DNA of 64,000 nt from contig NZ_QOVF01000001.1 of assembly GCF_008365385.1 (NCBI RefSeq), forward strand, positions 682,001-746,000. Reading direction: 5' to 3'. Below, one piece after another: positions 9,024 to 17,653 of the stretch. How positions within the stretch are numbered: the first letter of the stretch is position 1; each line of letters begins with the position of its first letter. The position numbers and the translations under genes were made by a program. This stretch comes from Halopseudomonas laoshanensis (GTDB lineage: Bacteria; Pseudomonadota; Gammaproteobacteria; Pseudomonadales; Pseudomonadaceae). The notes beneath the pieces were generated by a model that saw nothing but the letters and a program-made list of their open reading frames with translations, ran no database searches and was not told the origin of the DNA.

Positions 9024-10313
9024 CTATCGGCTGCGGGCCTTGACCAGCTCTTTCTGCAAGGCGGTGACGTCCTTGCTTGCCTGGAATACCGACAACGCTG
9101 GCTCGGCTTTACCGGTGCGGCCGAGACGATCTATCTGCGCGTAGTACCAGTATTGCACGGCGAAGGTGGCCATGACCTTCAGCGCATTGATCTTGCCGAG
9201 GAACGCCAGCCACCCTGGGAACAAGGCCAGTTGTTGTTCGTAGCGCGGCAGCTCCTCAAGCCCCGCGAGTAATTGCGCCGGGGCATCCGTCATTACGCAC
9301 ATGGGGCGGCCCAGCCCGATCACATCAGCCGCGCCGCTGCTCAGTGCCTGCTGCATCGCCTGCTTCTGGCGGAAGCCGCCGGTGACCATCAGGGGCACCG
9401 ATACCTTGTCACGCATGGCCAGGGCAAAGTCGACAAAATAGGCTTCGCGCTGTTGGGTGGATTGGGCTACTGCTTGCGGCTCTTCCGCTTCAAGGCCCTG
9501 GACGCCAAGCAGCTTGGGTTGCTCGTAGGTGCCCCCGGAGATCTCGATCAGATCAACCCCGGCCTGTTCCAGCCACTCGACTACCTGCAGGCTGTCGGCG
9601 AAATCGAATCCGCCTTTCTGGAAGTCGGCGCTGTTCAGCTTTACTGAAACCGGAAACTCGCGGCCGACAGCCGTGCGTATTGCTGCGACGGTATCCATCA
9701 ATAGCCGCGCGCGATTCTCCAGGGAACCACCGTACTCATCGCTGCGCTGGTTGCTGCGCGGGCTGAGGAACTGTGACAGCAGATAGCCGTGGGCGGCGTG
9801 CACCTGTACGCCGGTAAAGCCAGCGGCCTGGACCGCTACAGCGCATTGGGCGAAGCGCCGTACGATCTCGACGATCTCGTCCTTCTCCAGCGCGACCGGC
9901 TCGCCGAACTGGCCGCCGGGCAGGCCCAGCTTCAGCGGCGAGGGCGCCTTGGGATGCGGGTTGATCATCTTCATGGTCTGCCGGCCAGCATGGCTGATCT
10001 GCGCCCAGAAATGATTGCCGTTGCGCGTGGCAACTTTCGCCCAACTACTCAAGGCGGCATGCATGGCAGCGTCCGGCTGACCGTCAATGACGACGTTGCC
10101 GGGGCGTTCGAGGTGGTCTCGGTCGATCTGGATATTCCCCGAGAGCAACATGCCCGCACCGCCATCGCTCCAAAGCCCATAGAGCCGCTCCAGTTCAGGG
10201 GTGGGTAACCCTGCGGGCGTGGCCAGACCTTCGGTCATTGCTGCTTTGGCCAAGCGATTCGGGATGATGGCGCCGCAGGGCAGGGTAATTGGGTCGGACA
10301 GGGATAAGGTCAT
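9024..10313 (-). CDS. NADH:flavin oxidoreductase, Old Yellow Enzyme family
   Basis: The protein is 429 residues, an FMN-dependent TIM barrel. Family features are IPNRLAKAAMTEG near the N-terminus, an HWA-like active-site region HFWAQISHAGRQ, the hallmark VQVHAAHGYLLSQFLSPRSNQR followed by SDEYGGSLENR, and the phosphate-binding GLGRPM segment. It lacks the C-terminal 4Fe-4S/FAD module of 2,4-dienoyl-CoA reductases and has a helical C-terminal tail (FLGKINALKVMATFAVQYWYY) instead. It heads a leftward operon with an aldo/keto reductase and an MFS carrier. It likely reduces activated C=C bonds; the natural substrate is not predictable. The start ATG at 10313 gives the normal N-terminus. Confidence 0.9.
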   Translation of the reverse strand: MTLSLSDPITLPCGAIIPNRLAKAAMTEGLATPAGLPTPELERLYGLWSDGGAGMLLSGNIQIDRDHLERPGNVVIDGQPDAAMHAALSSWAKVATRNGNHFWAQISHAGRQTMKMINPHPKAPSPLKLGLPGGQFGEPVALEKDEIVEIVRRFAQCAVAVQAAGFTGVQVHAAHGYLLSQFLSPRSNQRSDEYGGSLENRARLLMDTVAAIRTAVGREFPVSVKLNSADFQKGGFDFADSLQVVEWLEQAGVDLIEISGGTYEQPKLLGVQGLEAEEPQAVAQSTQQREAYFVDFALAMRDKVSVPLMVTGGFRQKQAMQQALSSGAADVIGLGRPMCVMTDAPAQLLAGLEELPRYEQQLALFPGWLAFLGKINALKVMATFAVQYWYYAQIDRLGRTGKAEPALSVFQASKDVTALQKELVKARSR

Positions 10314-10506
10314 GGTGATTTCTTTTTTTGTTTTTAGGGTAAGTAGGAGTGTATCCGGTTTTTTGCGGAGTGTTTTGGGGACCTTTAAGTTAGCAATCGT
10401 TTGGGGCCTGACACATCTTGTGAATCAAATTTCCATTTCCGTTGTCACACGCCCACGGCACGTCACTGCCTCCATACTTGTTAAAAAAGGAGATTTCGTT
10501 AAGGCC

Positions 10507-11223
10507 ATGATCGACTGGATTGAAGCAAACCAGGCGGTACTAAGTGTATGCGTCAGCCTCGCCACTCTGCTTGTCTGGGTGATATACGCCCAGTTGCTGT
10601 ATTCCGGATTTAGGCGGCAACGCACGCCCCGGGTGATCATCAATCGCGGCAGGAAAAGAGACCTGGATGCGCTGTGCATCATCAGCAATATGAGTCAGGA
10701 AGCGATTTATGTGGAATACATTATTGCTACGCTGAAGACCTCGCTCGGCACTGTGACGATGGACGTCACGGATTTTGAGCGTGACCCTACCGAGGAGCGC
10801 GAGGACGAAGAGGGCGATCGCCAGACCGTAGCGGTAACGCCGGAGGACATTCGTGAGAATACCCGGCAAGGCCCGCTGCTCTCGGGCGAATTCATGCATA
10901 TCGGGACCTTTAACGATCTGGTCCGGCGCATGGCCCGCCAAGCTGAAATCCCGATGCAGGGGCATCGCCCGGAGGGTGATATTCAACTGGAAAGTCTGAC
11001 CATTGAGGTTGTCGCGCTATATGGTCCGGAGCCCAAGCCGGTGAGCGCCAGCCGGGACTTCAGCATTGATAGCAACAAGTCTGGCGGGACCTTGACTCCC
11101 ACCTCCTGGCGCACCCGCCAGGGTATTTCATTTTTGCAGCGCCGCCGGCTGTGCAAGATGGTGGACAAAATGAATGAGACTAATTTTTTTATGACCTCAA
11201 CCGTTCGCCTGGACAAGCGTTAG
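10507..11223 (+). CDS. Membrane-anchored protein of unknown function
   Basis: The protein is 238 residues. One membrane segment lies close to the N-terminus (VLSVCVSLATLLVWVIYAQLLY, about residues 11-32); the rest is hydrophilic and probably cytoplasmic, given the Arg-rich stretch straight after the helix (GFRRQRTP). The body has an acidic low-complexity part (DFERDPTEEREDEEGDRQ) and a basic C-terminus. No known domain is recognised. I start at the ATG at 10507; an AGGAGA lies about 13 nt upstream, and the longer open frame to 10201 would overlap the divergent reductase gene. It ends 13 nt before the convergent ADP-ribosylglycohydrolase gene. A function cannot be assigned. Confidence 0.65.
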   Translation: MIDWIEANQAVLSVCVSLATLLVWVIYAQLLYSGFRRQRTPRVIINRGRKRDLDALCIISNMSQEAIYVEYIIATLKTSLGTVTMDVTDFERDPTEEREDEEGDRQTVAVTPEDIRENTRQGPLLSGEFMHIGTFNDLVRRMARQAEIPMQGHRPEGDIQLESLTIEVVALYGPEPKPVSASRDFSIDSNKSGGTLTPTSWRTRQGISFLQRRRLCKMVDKMNETNFFMTSTVRLDKR

Positions 11224-11236
11224 CCGCTCGCTTCCA

Positions 11237-12337
11237 TCACAGGCCGGCATCAGGATTGACCAGTTGCTCAATAGCCGGGCTGATCGAGGCCTGTTTGGTG
11301 AGCTGATCAAACAGGCCTCCGGCCGCCTCGCCCTGGATCAGGCCCAGCAATACGCCTAATACCGACCCCCGGTGCACATTGTCTCCACCCACTTCAGCAT
11401 TGACCTGCAAGGCCTGCAGCGGATCCTGCTGGTGCTTGCAGGCCAGATACAACACCGCGGGCCATGCGTCACTGATGTAACAGGCGGGGGACAGGACATT
11501 GCCGATCACCTCCCGCTCCGCGCGCCTGCCTTCCACCAGCTTGGTCAGGTCTCGACGTGAGATTCCACGGGCCGCGTTCAGCAACAACTCCTGCACTTGG
11601 GTATCGTCCTGGCGAAACAGCAAGCCATCAATCAACTGGACATAGGCATCGCATACCTCGGCCAGAAAAGCGTCCGGATGGGTCAATGCCAGGTGCTCAC
11701 GGCACAGCTGACGGGTATCCGCCAACGAAGTGCCGCGCAATCGTTCGGCGATCACGAGTGGGGCGATGGTCACCAGCCCGCCTATCGATGGCGTATCGTG
11801 AGTAACTGCAGCGCACTGATCTGGCGGGGACCCTTTAGCGAGATTGGCGAAAAAGCCGCGGTGATAGGATTCTGCGTAGGTATCCGGGTGGGCCGAGTCG
11901 TCTGCCATCATCAGCTGAATATAGGCCCGCAGAAATCCATCGCGATCATAATGCCCGCCGGCGGCGTTCATCACCTCTATCAGCGTCAGGGCGCAATGGG
12001 CGTTGAGGGTGTTGTCCCCGGCGCGCATACCCTGATGGTAATGCACGTTTGGGCGGTCCCAGTACTGGGCTTTGCCCTTGAGAATCACGTCGCCGACTAT
12101 ACTGATCTGGTTCTGCCCTGAGGCTCCCTTGCGGCCGCCGCCGCTGGTTGAATGCAGGGACATTATCGAAGACGGGTGGAAGGTGGGCGGCGCTTCAAAA
12201 GTCTTGATCCCGTTCGGGAACGCCTCATCGATGTCACTGACGCGGTAGTACCAATGTACCGGCATGGCCAGTGCATCGCCGATAAACAGATTGTGCAGGG
12301 CGGCAGTCGCCCTGGAATTGATTACCGCGTCCATCAT
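11237..12337 (-). CDS. ADP-ribosylglycohydrolase family protein
   Basis: The protein is 366 residues and all-helical in character, as in the DraG/ARH family. Motifs that supply the di-metal site are present: GDALAMPVHWYY near residue 20, GDNTLNAHCALT (about 107), DTYAESYHRGFF and DTPSIGG in the middle. The insertion HSTSGGGRKGASGQN is not part of the usual DraG core. ARH proteins remove ADP-ribose from proteins or from small molecules; there is no ADP-ribosyltransferase gene nearby that would tell which. It is divergent from a methyltransferase gene and convergent with the unknown membrane protein. Family call is good; substrate open. Confidence 0.85.
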   Translation of the reverse strand: MMDAVINSRATAALHNLFIGDALAMPVHWYYRVSDIDEAFPNGIKTFEAPPTFHPSSIMSLHSTSGGGRKGASGQNQISIVGDVILKGKAQYWDRPNVHYHQGMRAGDNTLNAHCALTLIEVMNAAGGHYDRDGFLRAYIQLMMADDSAHPDTYAESYHRGFFANLAKGSPPDQCAAVTHDTPSIGGLVTIAPLVIAERLRGTSLADTRQLCREHLALTHPDAFLAEVCDAYVQLIDGLLFRQDDTQVQELLLNAARGISRRDLTKLVEGRRAEREVIGNVLSPACYISDAWPAVLYLACKHQQDPLQALQVNAEVGGDNVHRGSVLGVLLGLIQGEAAGGLFDQLTKQASISPAIEQLVNPDAGL

Positions 12338-12508
12338 GCTTGCCCCTCGGTTGAATTATCCGAGCTTAACGCAGTGCCGGCGGGCTGCTGGCTCTCAGGT
12401 GTTTCAAAGAAATTCGATGGCTTTTTGCGCCCATGCATCATTCATTCGCGAGCGCTTTACATAAAGCCGGGATATGATTCGCGCCCCAGCTATCAGCACC
12501 AGACCATC

Positions 12509-13252
12509 ATGCTCAGCAATGCTATTTATACTGACCTTTCGGGTTACTACGATTTGATGTGCGCGGATATCGATTACCGCGCCCAGAGCCACTGTATTCA
12601 CCGGCTGCAGCAGCTACTCGGGAATGGAGGCAATCGGCATCTGGATCTGGCCTGCGGGACCGGTCCGCATGTGCGGCATCTGCTTGATGCAGGCTACCAG
12701 AGCAGTGGTCTGGACATTAATCAGCCAATGCTGGACCTGGCGCTGGTGCGCTGTCCTGAAGCAAGTTTTTCATTGCAGGATATGTGCGGTTTTAGCCTCA
12801 GTCAGCCGGTGGATCTGATTACCTGCTTCCTCTATTCCATTCATTACAGCGCAAATATCGAGCGGCTGCGCGCCTGCATTGCCAGTGTGCATGACGCCCT
12901 GGCAACAGGCGGTCTGTTCTGTTTTAACGCGGTCGACAAGAACAGAATCGACAACGGCGCCTGGGTTTCGCATAACGTCGGGAATGCCGAAGGCGACTTC
13001 AGCTTCAGCTCTGGCTGGCATTATTCGGGGGCTGGAGAGCAGCAGTCGCTGAAATTGCGCATCGAACGAACGGCCGCAGAGGGTCGAACGGCGTGGCTTG
13101 ATGAACATGCCATGGTGGCGGTTAGCTTCAGCGAACTGGTCGAGCTTTTGCAGCCGTATTTCGAAGTGCAGCTACTCGAACATGATTATCAGACGATCGT
13201 TCCATGGGATCGGGCTTCCGGAAACGCGCTATTTGTCTGCGTAAAAATGTAG
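12509..13252 (+). CDS. SAM-dependent methyltransferase (class I)
   Basis: The protein is 247 residues. Motif I of class I methyltransferases is HLDLACGTGPHVRHLL (about 47-62), followed by the acidic loop SGLDINQPMLDLA and the post-II motif PVDLITCFLYSIHY. The layout (N-terminal YTDLSGYYDLM lead-in, then the Rossmann core and a beta-rich insert) matches small N,N-dimethyltransferase-like proteins of the TylM1/DesVI type. I start at the ATG at 12509, which places YTDLSGYYD at the N-terminus as in relatives; an upstream open frame overlaps the divergent gene. The substrate is unknown. It stands alone between the ADP-ribosylglycohydrolase and the CorC-like genes. Confidence 0.8.
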   Translation: MLSNAIYTDLSGYYDLMCADIDYRAQSHCIHRLQQLLGNGGNRHLDLACGTGPHVRHLLDAGYQSSGLDINQPMLDLALVRCPEASFSLQDMCGFSLSQPVDLITCFLYSIHYSANIERLRACIASVHDALATGGLFCFNAVDKNRIDNGAWVSHNVGNAEGDFSFSSGWHYSGAGEQQSLKLRIERTAAEGRTAWLDEHAMVAVSFSELVELLQPYFEVQLLEHDYQTIVPWDRASGNALFVCVKM

Positions 13253-13409
13253 TCTTGCTGGTGCGCCTGGCCCGTTGCGAACAGCTAGTTGCATGCAATG
13301 CTACTCTGCTAATATCGCTGCACCTCATTACATAGGAAGCACTAACCTCCGTGGACCACATATCGTTCGTCAGTAGCCCTGCCGTTATCCCTGCGCAGGT
13401 AATGACATC

Positions 13410-14789
13410 ATGATCGAACCCCTTCTTTTATTACTTCTTGGCATCCTCGTAATTCTGGCGATCATCGCTGCAAACGGCTATTTCGTTGCGCAGGAATTTG
13501 CCTATATGTCGGTCGACCGCGCTCGGCTGGCGGCACGGGCTGCCGAAGGCGATGTACCCGCTCAGCGCGCTTTCAAGGTCACGCAACGTACCAGCTTCAT
13601 GCTTTCCGGCGCGCAGCTGGGCATTACCGTTACCGGTTTGCTCGTGGGTTTTGTTGCCGAGCCGCTGGTCGGGCAGTCGCTGGGTGTGCTGCTGGGTGGT
13701 GTGGGCGTGCCCGCCGGAGTTGGCGTCACCGTGGGCACGGTACTGGCTCTGGGGTCGGCGACGCTGATTCAGATGATCTTTGGCGAGCTTTTCCCCAAGA
13801 ACCTCGCGATCGCCAATCCCGAGCCGCTGTCACGCGGGCTGGCCAGTTCGACTCTGATTTACCTTACGGTCTTCGGTTGGCTGATCGGCTTCTTTGATAA
13901 ATCAGCCAATCTGTTTTTGCGCGCCCTGCGCATCGAACCTATTCATGATCTGGACGTAAGCGCCTCAGCCGAGGATCTGCCGCGCATCATCGCCGATTCG
14001 CGTGATAGCGGCGACCTGCCACTTGAGCTGTCGCTGATGCTGGACCGCATTCTGGATTTTCCCCAGCGTGATGTAGAACACGCGATGATTCCGAGAGCCC
14101 GGGTAGATTGGGTGCAACCGGAAACTACCCTGGCGGAATTGCGCGAAATGATGGCGCGAGATCACACGCGTTATCCGGTTATCAATGATGAGGACGACAA
14201 CGTCGTGGGCGTGGTCCATCTGGTTGACGTACTGCCGCGCCTTGAGCAGGGCGGTGCTGATGAACTGGTGGCCAGCGTGATGCGGCCGGCGACTGTTGTG
14301 CCTACATTGATGTCGCTACCCGACGCACTCCAGCAGTTGATTGACACCAATAACGAGCTTGCCTGCGTGATCGATGAGTATGGCGGGTTCGCTGGCATAC
14401 TGACGCTTGAAGATCTGGCTGAAGAGGTAGTGGGCGAAATTACCGACGAGCACGATACCCAGTCCAATACACCGGTTGTAGCCGGTGGCGAGGGCGTCTG
14501 GCTGATCAATGGCGATGTGCACCTGGACGAGGTTGAACGGGCCATCGGCTTTGAATTGCCGCGCGGCGATTTTGAAACCATGGCCGGTATGCTGATTGCC
14601 GAACTTGGCGCACTGCCGGTCGAGGGGCAATCTGTGCTGATTGATCTGCCGGTTGATCCGGCCGAACTGGCTTCGGATGAGCCGGTACGGCATCGGTTGG
14701 AGGTTGATGTGTTGCGCATCGAGCGGCACGTCCCCACCGAGTTGCGCGTGCGATTGGTCGAGATCACCGGTTCGGAGGAAGAACTGTGA
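13410..14789 (+). CDS. CorC/HlyC-family membrane protein (DUF21-CBS-CorC_HlyC)
   Basis: The protein is 459 residues. Order: a DUF21/CNNM membrane domain with about four helices (residues 1-190; ANGYFVAQEFAYMSVDR, SGAQLGITVTGLL), a pair of CBS domains (about 205-335; MIPRARVDWV, RYPVINDEDDNVVGVVHLVDVL, CVIDEYGGFAGILTLEDL) and a C-terminal transporter-associated CorC_HlyC domain (GDVHLDEVERAIGFELP). This is the full layout of the YtfL/YoaE group, usually annotated as hemolysins but probably magnesium or cobalt efflux proteins. It overlaps the next gene by 4 nt, and that gene encodes a paralogue lacking the last domain; the two may form a heteromer. Confidence 0.9.
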   Translation: MIEPLLLLLLGILVILAIIAANGYFVAQEFAYMSVDRARLAARAAEGDVPAQRAFKVTQRTSFMLSGAQLGITVTGLLVGFVAEPLVGQSLGVLLGGVGVPAGVGVTVGTVLALGSATLIQMIFGELFPKNLAIANPEPLSRGLASSTLIYLTVFGWLIGFFDKSANLFLRALRIEPIHDLDVSASAEDLPRIIADSRDSGDLPLELSLMLDRILDFPQRDVEHAMIPRARVDWVQPETTLAELREMMARDHTRYPVINDEDDNVVGVVHLVDVLPRLEQGGADELVASVMRPATVVPTLMSLPDALQQLIDTNNELACVIDEYGGFAGILTLEDLAEEVVGEITDEHDTQSNTPVVAGGEGVWLINGDVHLDEVERAIGFELPRGDFETMAGMLIAELGALPVEGQSVLIDLPVDPAELASDEPVRHRLEVDVLRIERHVPTELRVRLVEITGSEEEL

Positions 14790-15832
14790 ACGACGTATTG
14801 ATCGTCACTCTGGTGACCATAGCGCTGATTGCCCTGAGCGCGATTTTTGTCGTAATCGAATTCGCCTTGCTCGGTGCGCGACGTCAGCGACTTGAACAGC
14901 TCGCGGTTACCAGTCGCTCTGCCAGAGCGGCGCTACGCGGCATGAACGATCTGACGCTGATGCTTGCTGGCGCGCAACTGGGTATCACCGTTTGTACCTT
15001 TGCGCTTGGTGCGGTTACCAAGCCTGCGGTCGATGCCTGGCTCAGTCCGATGTTTGCCGTCCTGGGTCTGCCGGAATGGGCAGCAGATGGCGCGGCTTTT
15101 GCGCTTGCGCTGTTTGTTGTGACCTTTCTGCACCTGGTAGTCGGCGAGATGGCACCCAAGTCATGGGCTATTGCGCATCCGGAGACGTCCGCGTTGTCGA
15201 TAGGCATTATCGCCCGCGCTTACATATGGCCGTTACGTCCACTTCTGAACTGGGTAAACAGCATTGCCAACCGGCTGGTGAAAGCCACGGGTGTGGAACC
15301 AGTGGAGAGCGCCGCCGTTGGCGGGCAGGATATTGCGACCATCCGGCAACTGGTAGAACACTCGGCCAATGTCGGTATGCTTGAGCCGCAGATGCAGCAG
15401 CAGATATCAGGCTTGATTGATCTGGGCACCCTGTCGATCGACGCGCTGACCTCGCAGGAGGTGAAACCGACCTATGTCTCTCGCCAGGCGACTGTCGCGG
15501 ATGTCCGGGCGGCCGCGTTTGCATCCAAGCATATGCGTATCCTGATGCTTGGTCAGGATGGGGGAGCTCCTTCGGTTGTGCATGTGCGCGACACCTTGCT
15601 GTTGCCGGATACCCAGTTGGCCATCAATAGCGCACGGCCGGCCTTTATTCTCGCCGCGAGCACGCCGGTGTACGAAGCATTGGCGCGTATGCGCGAATCG
15701 AGTGCGCACCTGGCGGTGTTGATGGCGGGGGATGAAGTACGCGGCATTGTTTCGCTTGCCGACATTCTGCGCAGGGTGTTGCCGGCAGGGGTGCCGGCAA
15801 AGAAGGACTTTGGCAAAGCACAAATAGCTTGA
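14786..15832 (+). CDS. CorC/HlyC-like paralogue, shorter form (DUF21-CBS)
   Basis: The protein is 348 residues and starts at a GTG that overlaps the TGA of the preceding gene. The DUF21 membrane domain is conserved (IFVVIEFALLGARRQRLEQL, LAGAQLGITVCTFALGAV, HLVVGEMAPKSWAIAHPE). A degenerate CBS pair follows (about 200-335; EVKPTYVSRQATVADVRAAA, HLAVLMAGDEVRGIVSLADIL). The C-terminal CorC_HlyC domain of its neighbour is absent, and there is no frame disruption to explain that, so the short form is genuine. Tandem long and short CNNM-like genes are seen in several bacteria; co-assembly is inferred from the coupling only. A GC-rich hairpin follows at 15880-15904. Confidence 0.85.
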   Translation: MNDVLIVTLVTIALIALSAIFVVIEFALLGARRQRLEQLAVTSRSARAALRGMNDLTLMLAGAQLGITVCTFALGAVTKPAVDAWLSPMFAVLGLPEWAADGAAFALALFVVTFLHLVVGEMAPKSWAIAHPETSALSIGIIARAYIWPLRPLLNWVNSIANRLVKATGVEPVESAAVGGQDIATIRQLVEHSANVGMLEPQMQQQISGLIDLGTLSIDALTSQEVKPTYVSRQATVADVRAAAFASKHMRILMLGQDGGAPSVVHVRDTLLLPDTQLAINSARPAFILAASTPVYEALARMRESSAHLAVLMAGDEVRGIVSLADILRRVLPAGVPAKKDFGKAQIA

Positions 15833-15879
15833 TGGGTATTTGCGCAAGCCGTTTAGATTGAAGTTCGCTGTAATGGTAT

Positions 15880-15904
15880 CGGGGCGCGGTAGCGCCGCGC
15901 CCCG
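15880..15904. terminator. GC-rich hairpin between convergent genes
   Basis: A 10-bp perfect stem (CGGGGCGCGG / CCGCGCCCCG) with a TAGCG loop lies between the CorC-like gene (+) and nrdB (-), whose ends converge here. There is no clear U-run on either side, so it may act as a bidirectional terminator or as an mRNA 3'-end stabiliser. Confidence 0.5.
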
Positions 15905-15909
15905 TCCGA

Positions 15910-17166
15910 TTAGTCCCAGGTGAGCGCGCCGCCAGTCTGATACTCGATCACCCGCGTTTCAAAGAAATTCTTCTCCTTCTTCAAGTCCATGATCTCGCTC
16001 ATCCACGGGAAGGGGTTGACCGTGCCTGGGTATTCTTCTTTCAGACCGATCTGCGTCAGGCGGCGGTTGGCGATGAACTTGAGGTAGTCCTCCATCATCG
16101 CAGCGTTCATGCCGAGTACACCGCGGGGCATGGTGTCGCGGGCGTATTCGATTTCCAGCTGAGTGCCTTGCAGGATCATCTGCGTGGCTTCATCTTTCAT
16201 GCCGGCATCCCACAGGTGCGGGTTTTCGATCTTGATCTGGTTGATCACGTCGATGCCGAAGTTCAGGTGCATGGACTCGTCACGCAGGATGTACTGGAAC
16301 TGCTCGGCGACGCCGGTCATCTTGTTGCGGCGGCCCATGGACAGGATCTGGGTGAAGCCGCAGTAGAAGAAAATGCCTTCCAGTACGCAGTAATAGGCGA
16401 TCAGGTTGCGCAGCAGTTCCTTGTCGGTTTCGACGGTGCCGGTGTTGAAGGTCGGGTCAGAAATCGAGCGGGTGTACTTGAGGCCCCAAGCCGCTTTTTT
16501 CGCGACGCTGGGAATTTCGTGGTACATGTTGAAGATCTCGCCTTCATCCATGCCCAGCGACTCGATGCAGTACTGGTAGGCGTGGGTGTGGATTGCCTCT
16601 TCGAAGGCCTGGCGCAGGATGTACTGGCGGCATTCGGGGTTGGTGATCAGACGGTAGACGGCCAGCACCAGATTGTTGGCGACCAGCGAGTCGGCGGTCG
16701 AGAAGAAGCCGAGGTTGCGTTTGACGATGCGGCGCTCGTCATCGGTCAGGCCTTCGGGGTTTTTCCACAGGGCGATGTCGGCGGTCATGTTGACCTCCTG
16801 CGGCATCCAGTGATTGGCGCAGCCGTCCTGGTACTTCTGCCAGGCCCATTCGTATTTGAAGGGCACCAGTTGGTTAAGGTCTGCGCGGCAGTTGATCATC
16901 TGCTTGGCATCGACGTTGACCCGGGCGGCGGAGCCCTCGAGTTCGTCGAGGCCTTCCTGGATGTCCAGTTGGTCGAGTGCAGCCTTGGCGCGAGCGACGG
17001 CGTCGGAGTCGTCATTGCCGACGTGGCGGGCACTGTCGACCGCCGCGACGGCCTGTTGGTCAAGTTGTGTGTCGGCGTTACTGGCCTGTGTTGCGGCGGC
17101 ATCCGACGCTGCCCGGTGGACCGGGGTGGCGGTTTCTGGTGTGTCTAGTTCGTCCCAGCTGAGCAT
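15910..17166 (-). CDS. nrdB: Ribonucleoside-diphosphate reductase subunit beta, class Ia
   Basis: The protein is 418 residues, the R2 radical subunit. The di-iron site and radical Tyr are visible in [12 protein letters not shown]: Glu, His, and Tyr four residues after that His, which is the class Ia spacing and excludes the Tyr-less class Ic. Further ligands lie in [14 protein letters not shown] and [11 protein letters not shown]. The conserved C-terminal tail that docks on NrdA ends in TGGALTWD. A low-complexity Ala/Asp/Gln-rich N-terminal extension of about 90 residues precedes the core; P. aeruginosa NrdB also carries an extension. A good GGGAG ribosome binding site precedes the ATG at 17166. 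It lies downstream of nrdA in the same direction but 490 nt away, with a repeat-filled gap between. Confidence 0.97.
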   Translation of the reverse strand: MLSWDELDTPETATPVHRAASDAAATQASNADTQLDQQAVAAVDSARHVGNDDSDAVARAKAALDQLDIQEGLDELEGSAARVNVDAKQMINCRADLNQLVPFKYEWAWQKYQDGCANHWMPQEVNMTADIALWKNPEGLTDDERRIVKRNLGFFSTADSLVANNLVLAVYRLITNPECRQYILRQAFEEAIHTHAYQYCIESLGMDEGEIFNMYHEIPSVAKKAAWGLKYTRSISDPTFNTGTVETDKELLRNLIAYYCVLEGIFFYCGFTQILSMGRRNKMTGVAEQFQYILRDESMHLNFGIDVINQIKIENPHLWDAGMKDEATQMILQGTQLEIEYARDTMPRGVLGMNAAMMEDYLKFIANRRLTQIGLKEEYPGTVNPFPWMSEIMDLKKEKNFFETRVIEYQTGGALTWD

Positions 17167-17194
17167 GGTAGGCTCCCTTTGGTCGCAGCTTCAA

Positions 17195-17216
17195 GCGGCA
17201 GGCTTCAAGCTTCAAG
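17195..17216 (+). repeat. 22-bp repeat, left copy at the nrdA-nrdB gap
   Basis: The sequence resembles GCGGCAAGYYTCAAGCTGCAAG with about three differences. The inverted partner is at 17632-17653, and a second inverted pair lies at 41583-41604 / 41672-41693. It sits just upstream of the nrdB start, outside its ribosome binding site. Confidence 0.7.
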
Positions 17217-17308
17217 TTGTTTGTGTAGCGGCTCGGGCGGTTGGTCTGGTTCGCCCGATGCGGCTATGATGTTCGTTGTCCTGCTCCGGTTTTGGCCGGT
17301 AGTCCGCT

Positions 17309-17390
17309 TGGATTCCCGCCTTCGCGGGAATGACGATCCTAGTAGTGCGTGCCTCTCGCTCCGCCATCCTCGCGAAAGCGGGGGTCCATT
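17309..17390 (+). repeat. 82-bp palindrome-ended unit, copy 1
   Basis: The unit begins TGGATTCCCGCC TTCGCGGGAATGACG (a hairpin at 17312-17331), continues with a spacer containing GTGCCTCTCGCTCC, and ends with an inverted, slightly decayed copy of the start (17362-17388). The outer ends are terminal inverted repeats. A second full copy lies 131 nt further on. It looks like a small non-autonomous repeat element rather than a gene. Confidence 0.75.
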
Positions 17391-17439
17391 CGGGGGTGGC
17401 TTTTACGCAGTGCGTAGTACCGAGACCCCAAGGTCAAAA

Positions 17440-17521
17440 TGGATTCCCGCGTTCGCGAGAATGACGATTCTGGTGGCGCGTGCCTCTCGCTCCGTCATTC
17501 CCGCGCAGGCGGGAATCCATG
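17440..17521 (+). repeat. 82-bp palindrome-ended unit, copy 2
   Basis: This is a second copy of the unit at 17309-17390, in the same orientation, with the same GTGCCTCTCGCTCC spacer. Its ends are better preserved: TGGATTCCCGCG at the left and GCGGGAATCCA at the right (17493-17519). Substitutions scattered along the length suggest the two copies diverged after duplication or arrived separately. Confidence 0.75.
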
Positions 17522-17631
17522 CGAAGTGGCCGTAAGCACTAGGCCTACAGCTCAACCCATCAGTTCAGATGGATCACCGTCTTCGCGCCGACGCCGTTGC
17601 GCCCCCCGGGCGAGCCCCGCACTACTTGTCG

Positions 17632-17653
17632 CTTGCAGCTTGAAACTTGCCAC
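17632..17653 (-). repeat. 22-bp repeat, right copy at the nrdA-nrdB gap
   Basis: Read on the minus strand this is the same 22-bp repeat as 17195-17216, with one difference from the 41672-41693 copy. It ends 4 nt before the nrdA stop codon region. Confidence 0.7.

Noticed and set aside
10201-10506. An upstream extension of the 10507 gene
   Set aside because: It would overlap the divergent reductase gene and adds Arg-rich sequence without a start signal; the ATG at 10507 is simpler.
13253-13409. A magnesium or manganese riboswitch ahead of the CorC-like genes
   Set aside because: I could not find the conserved loops of the M-box or yybP-ykoY motifs.
16168-17148. A 326-codon open frame opposite nrdB
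   Set aside because: It mirrors the codon pattern of nrdB, has no ribosome binding site and no known fold.
15910-17166. A class Ic (Tyr-less) R2 subunit
   Set aside because: The radical Tyr is present at the right spacing after the His ligand, so class Ia is correct.
17309-17521. A possible CRISPR array
   Set aside because: Only two palindromic units, of 82 bp and with no unique spacers of regular length; no cas gene in the window.
17179-17535. An open frame across the repeat-filled nrdA-nrdB gap
   Set aside because: It is built from the palindromic repeat units, so its peptide repeats follow from the DNA repeats; no family match is apparent.
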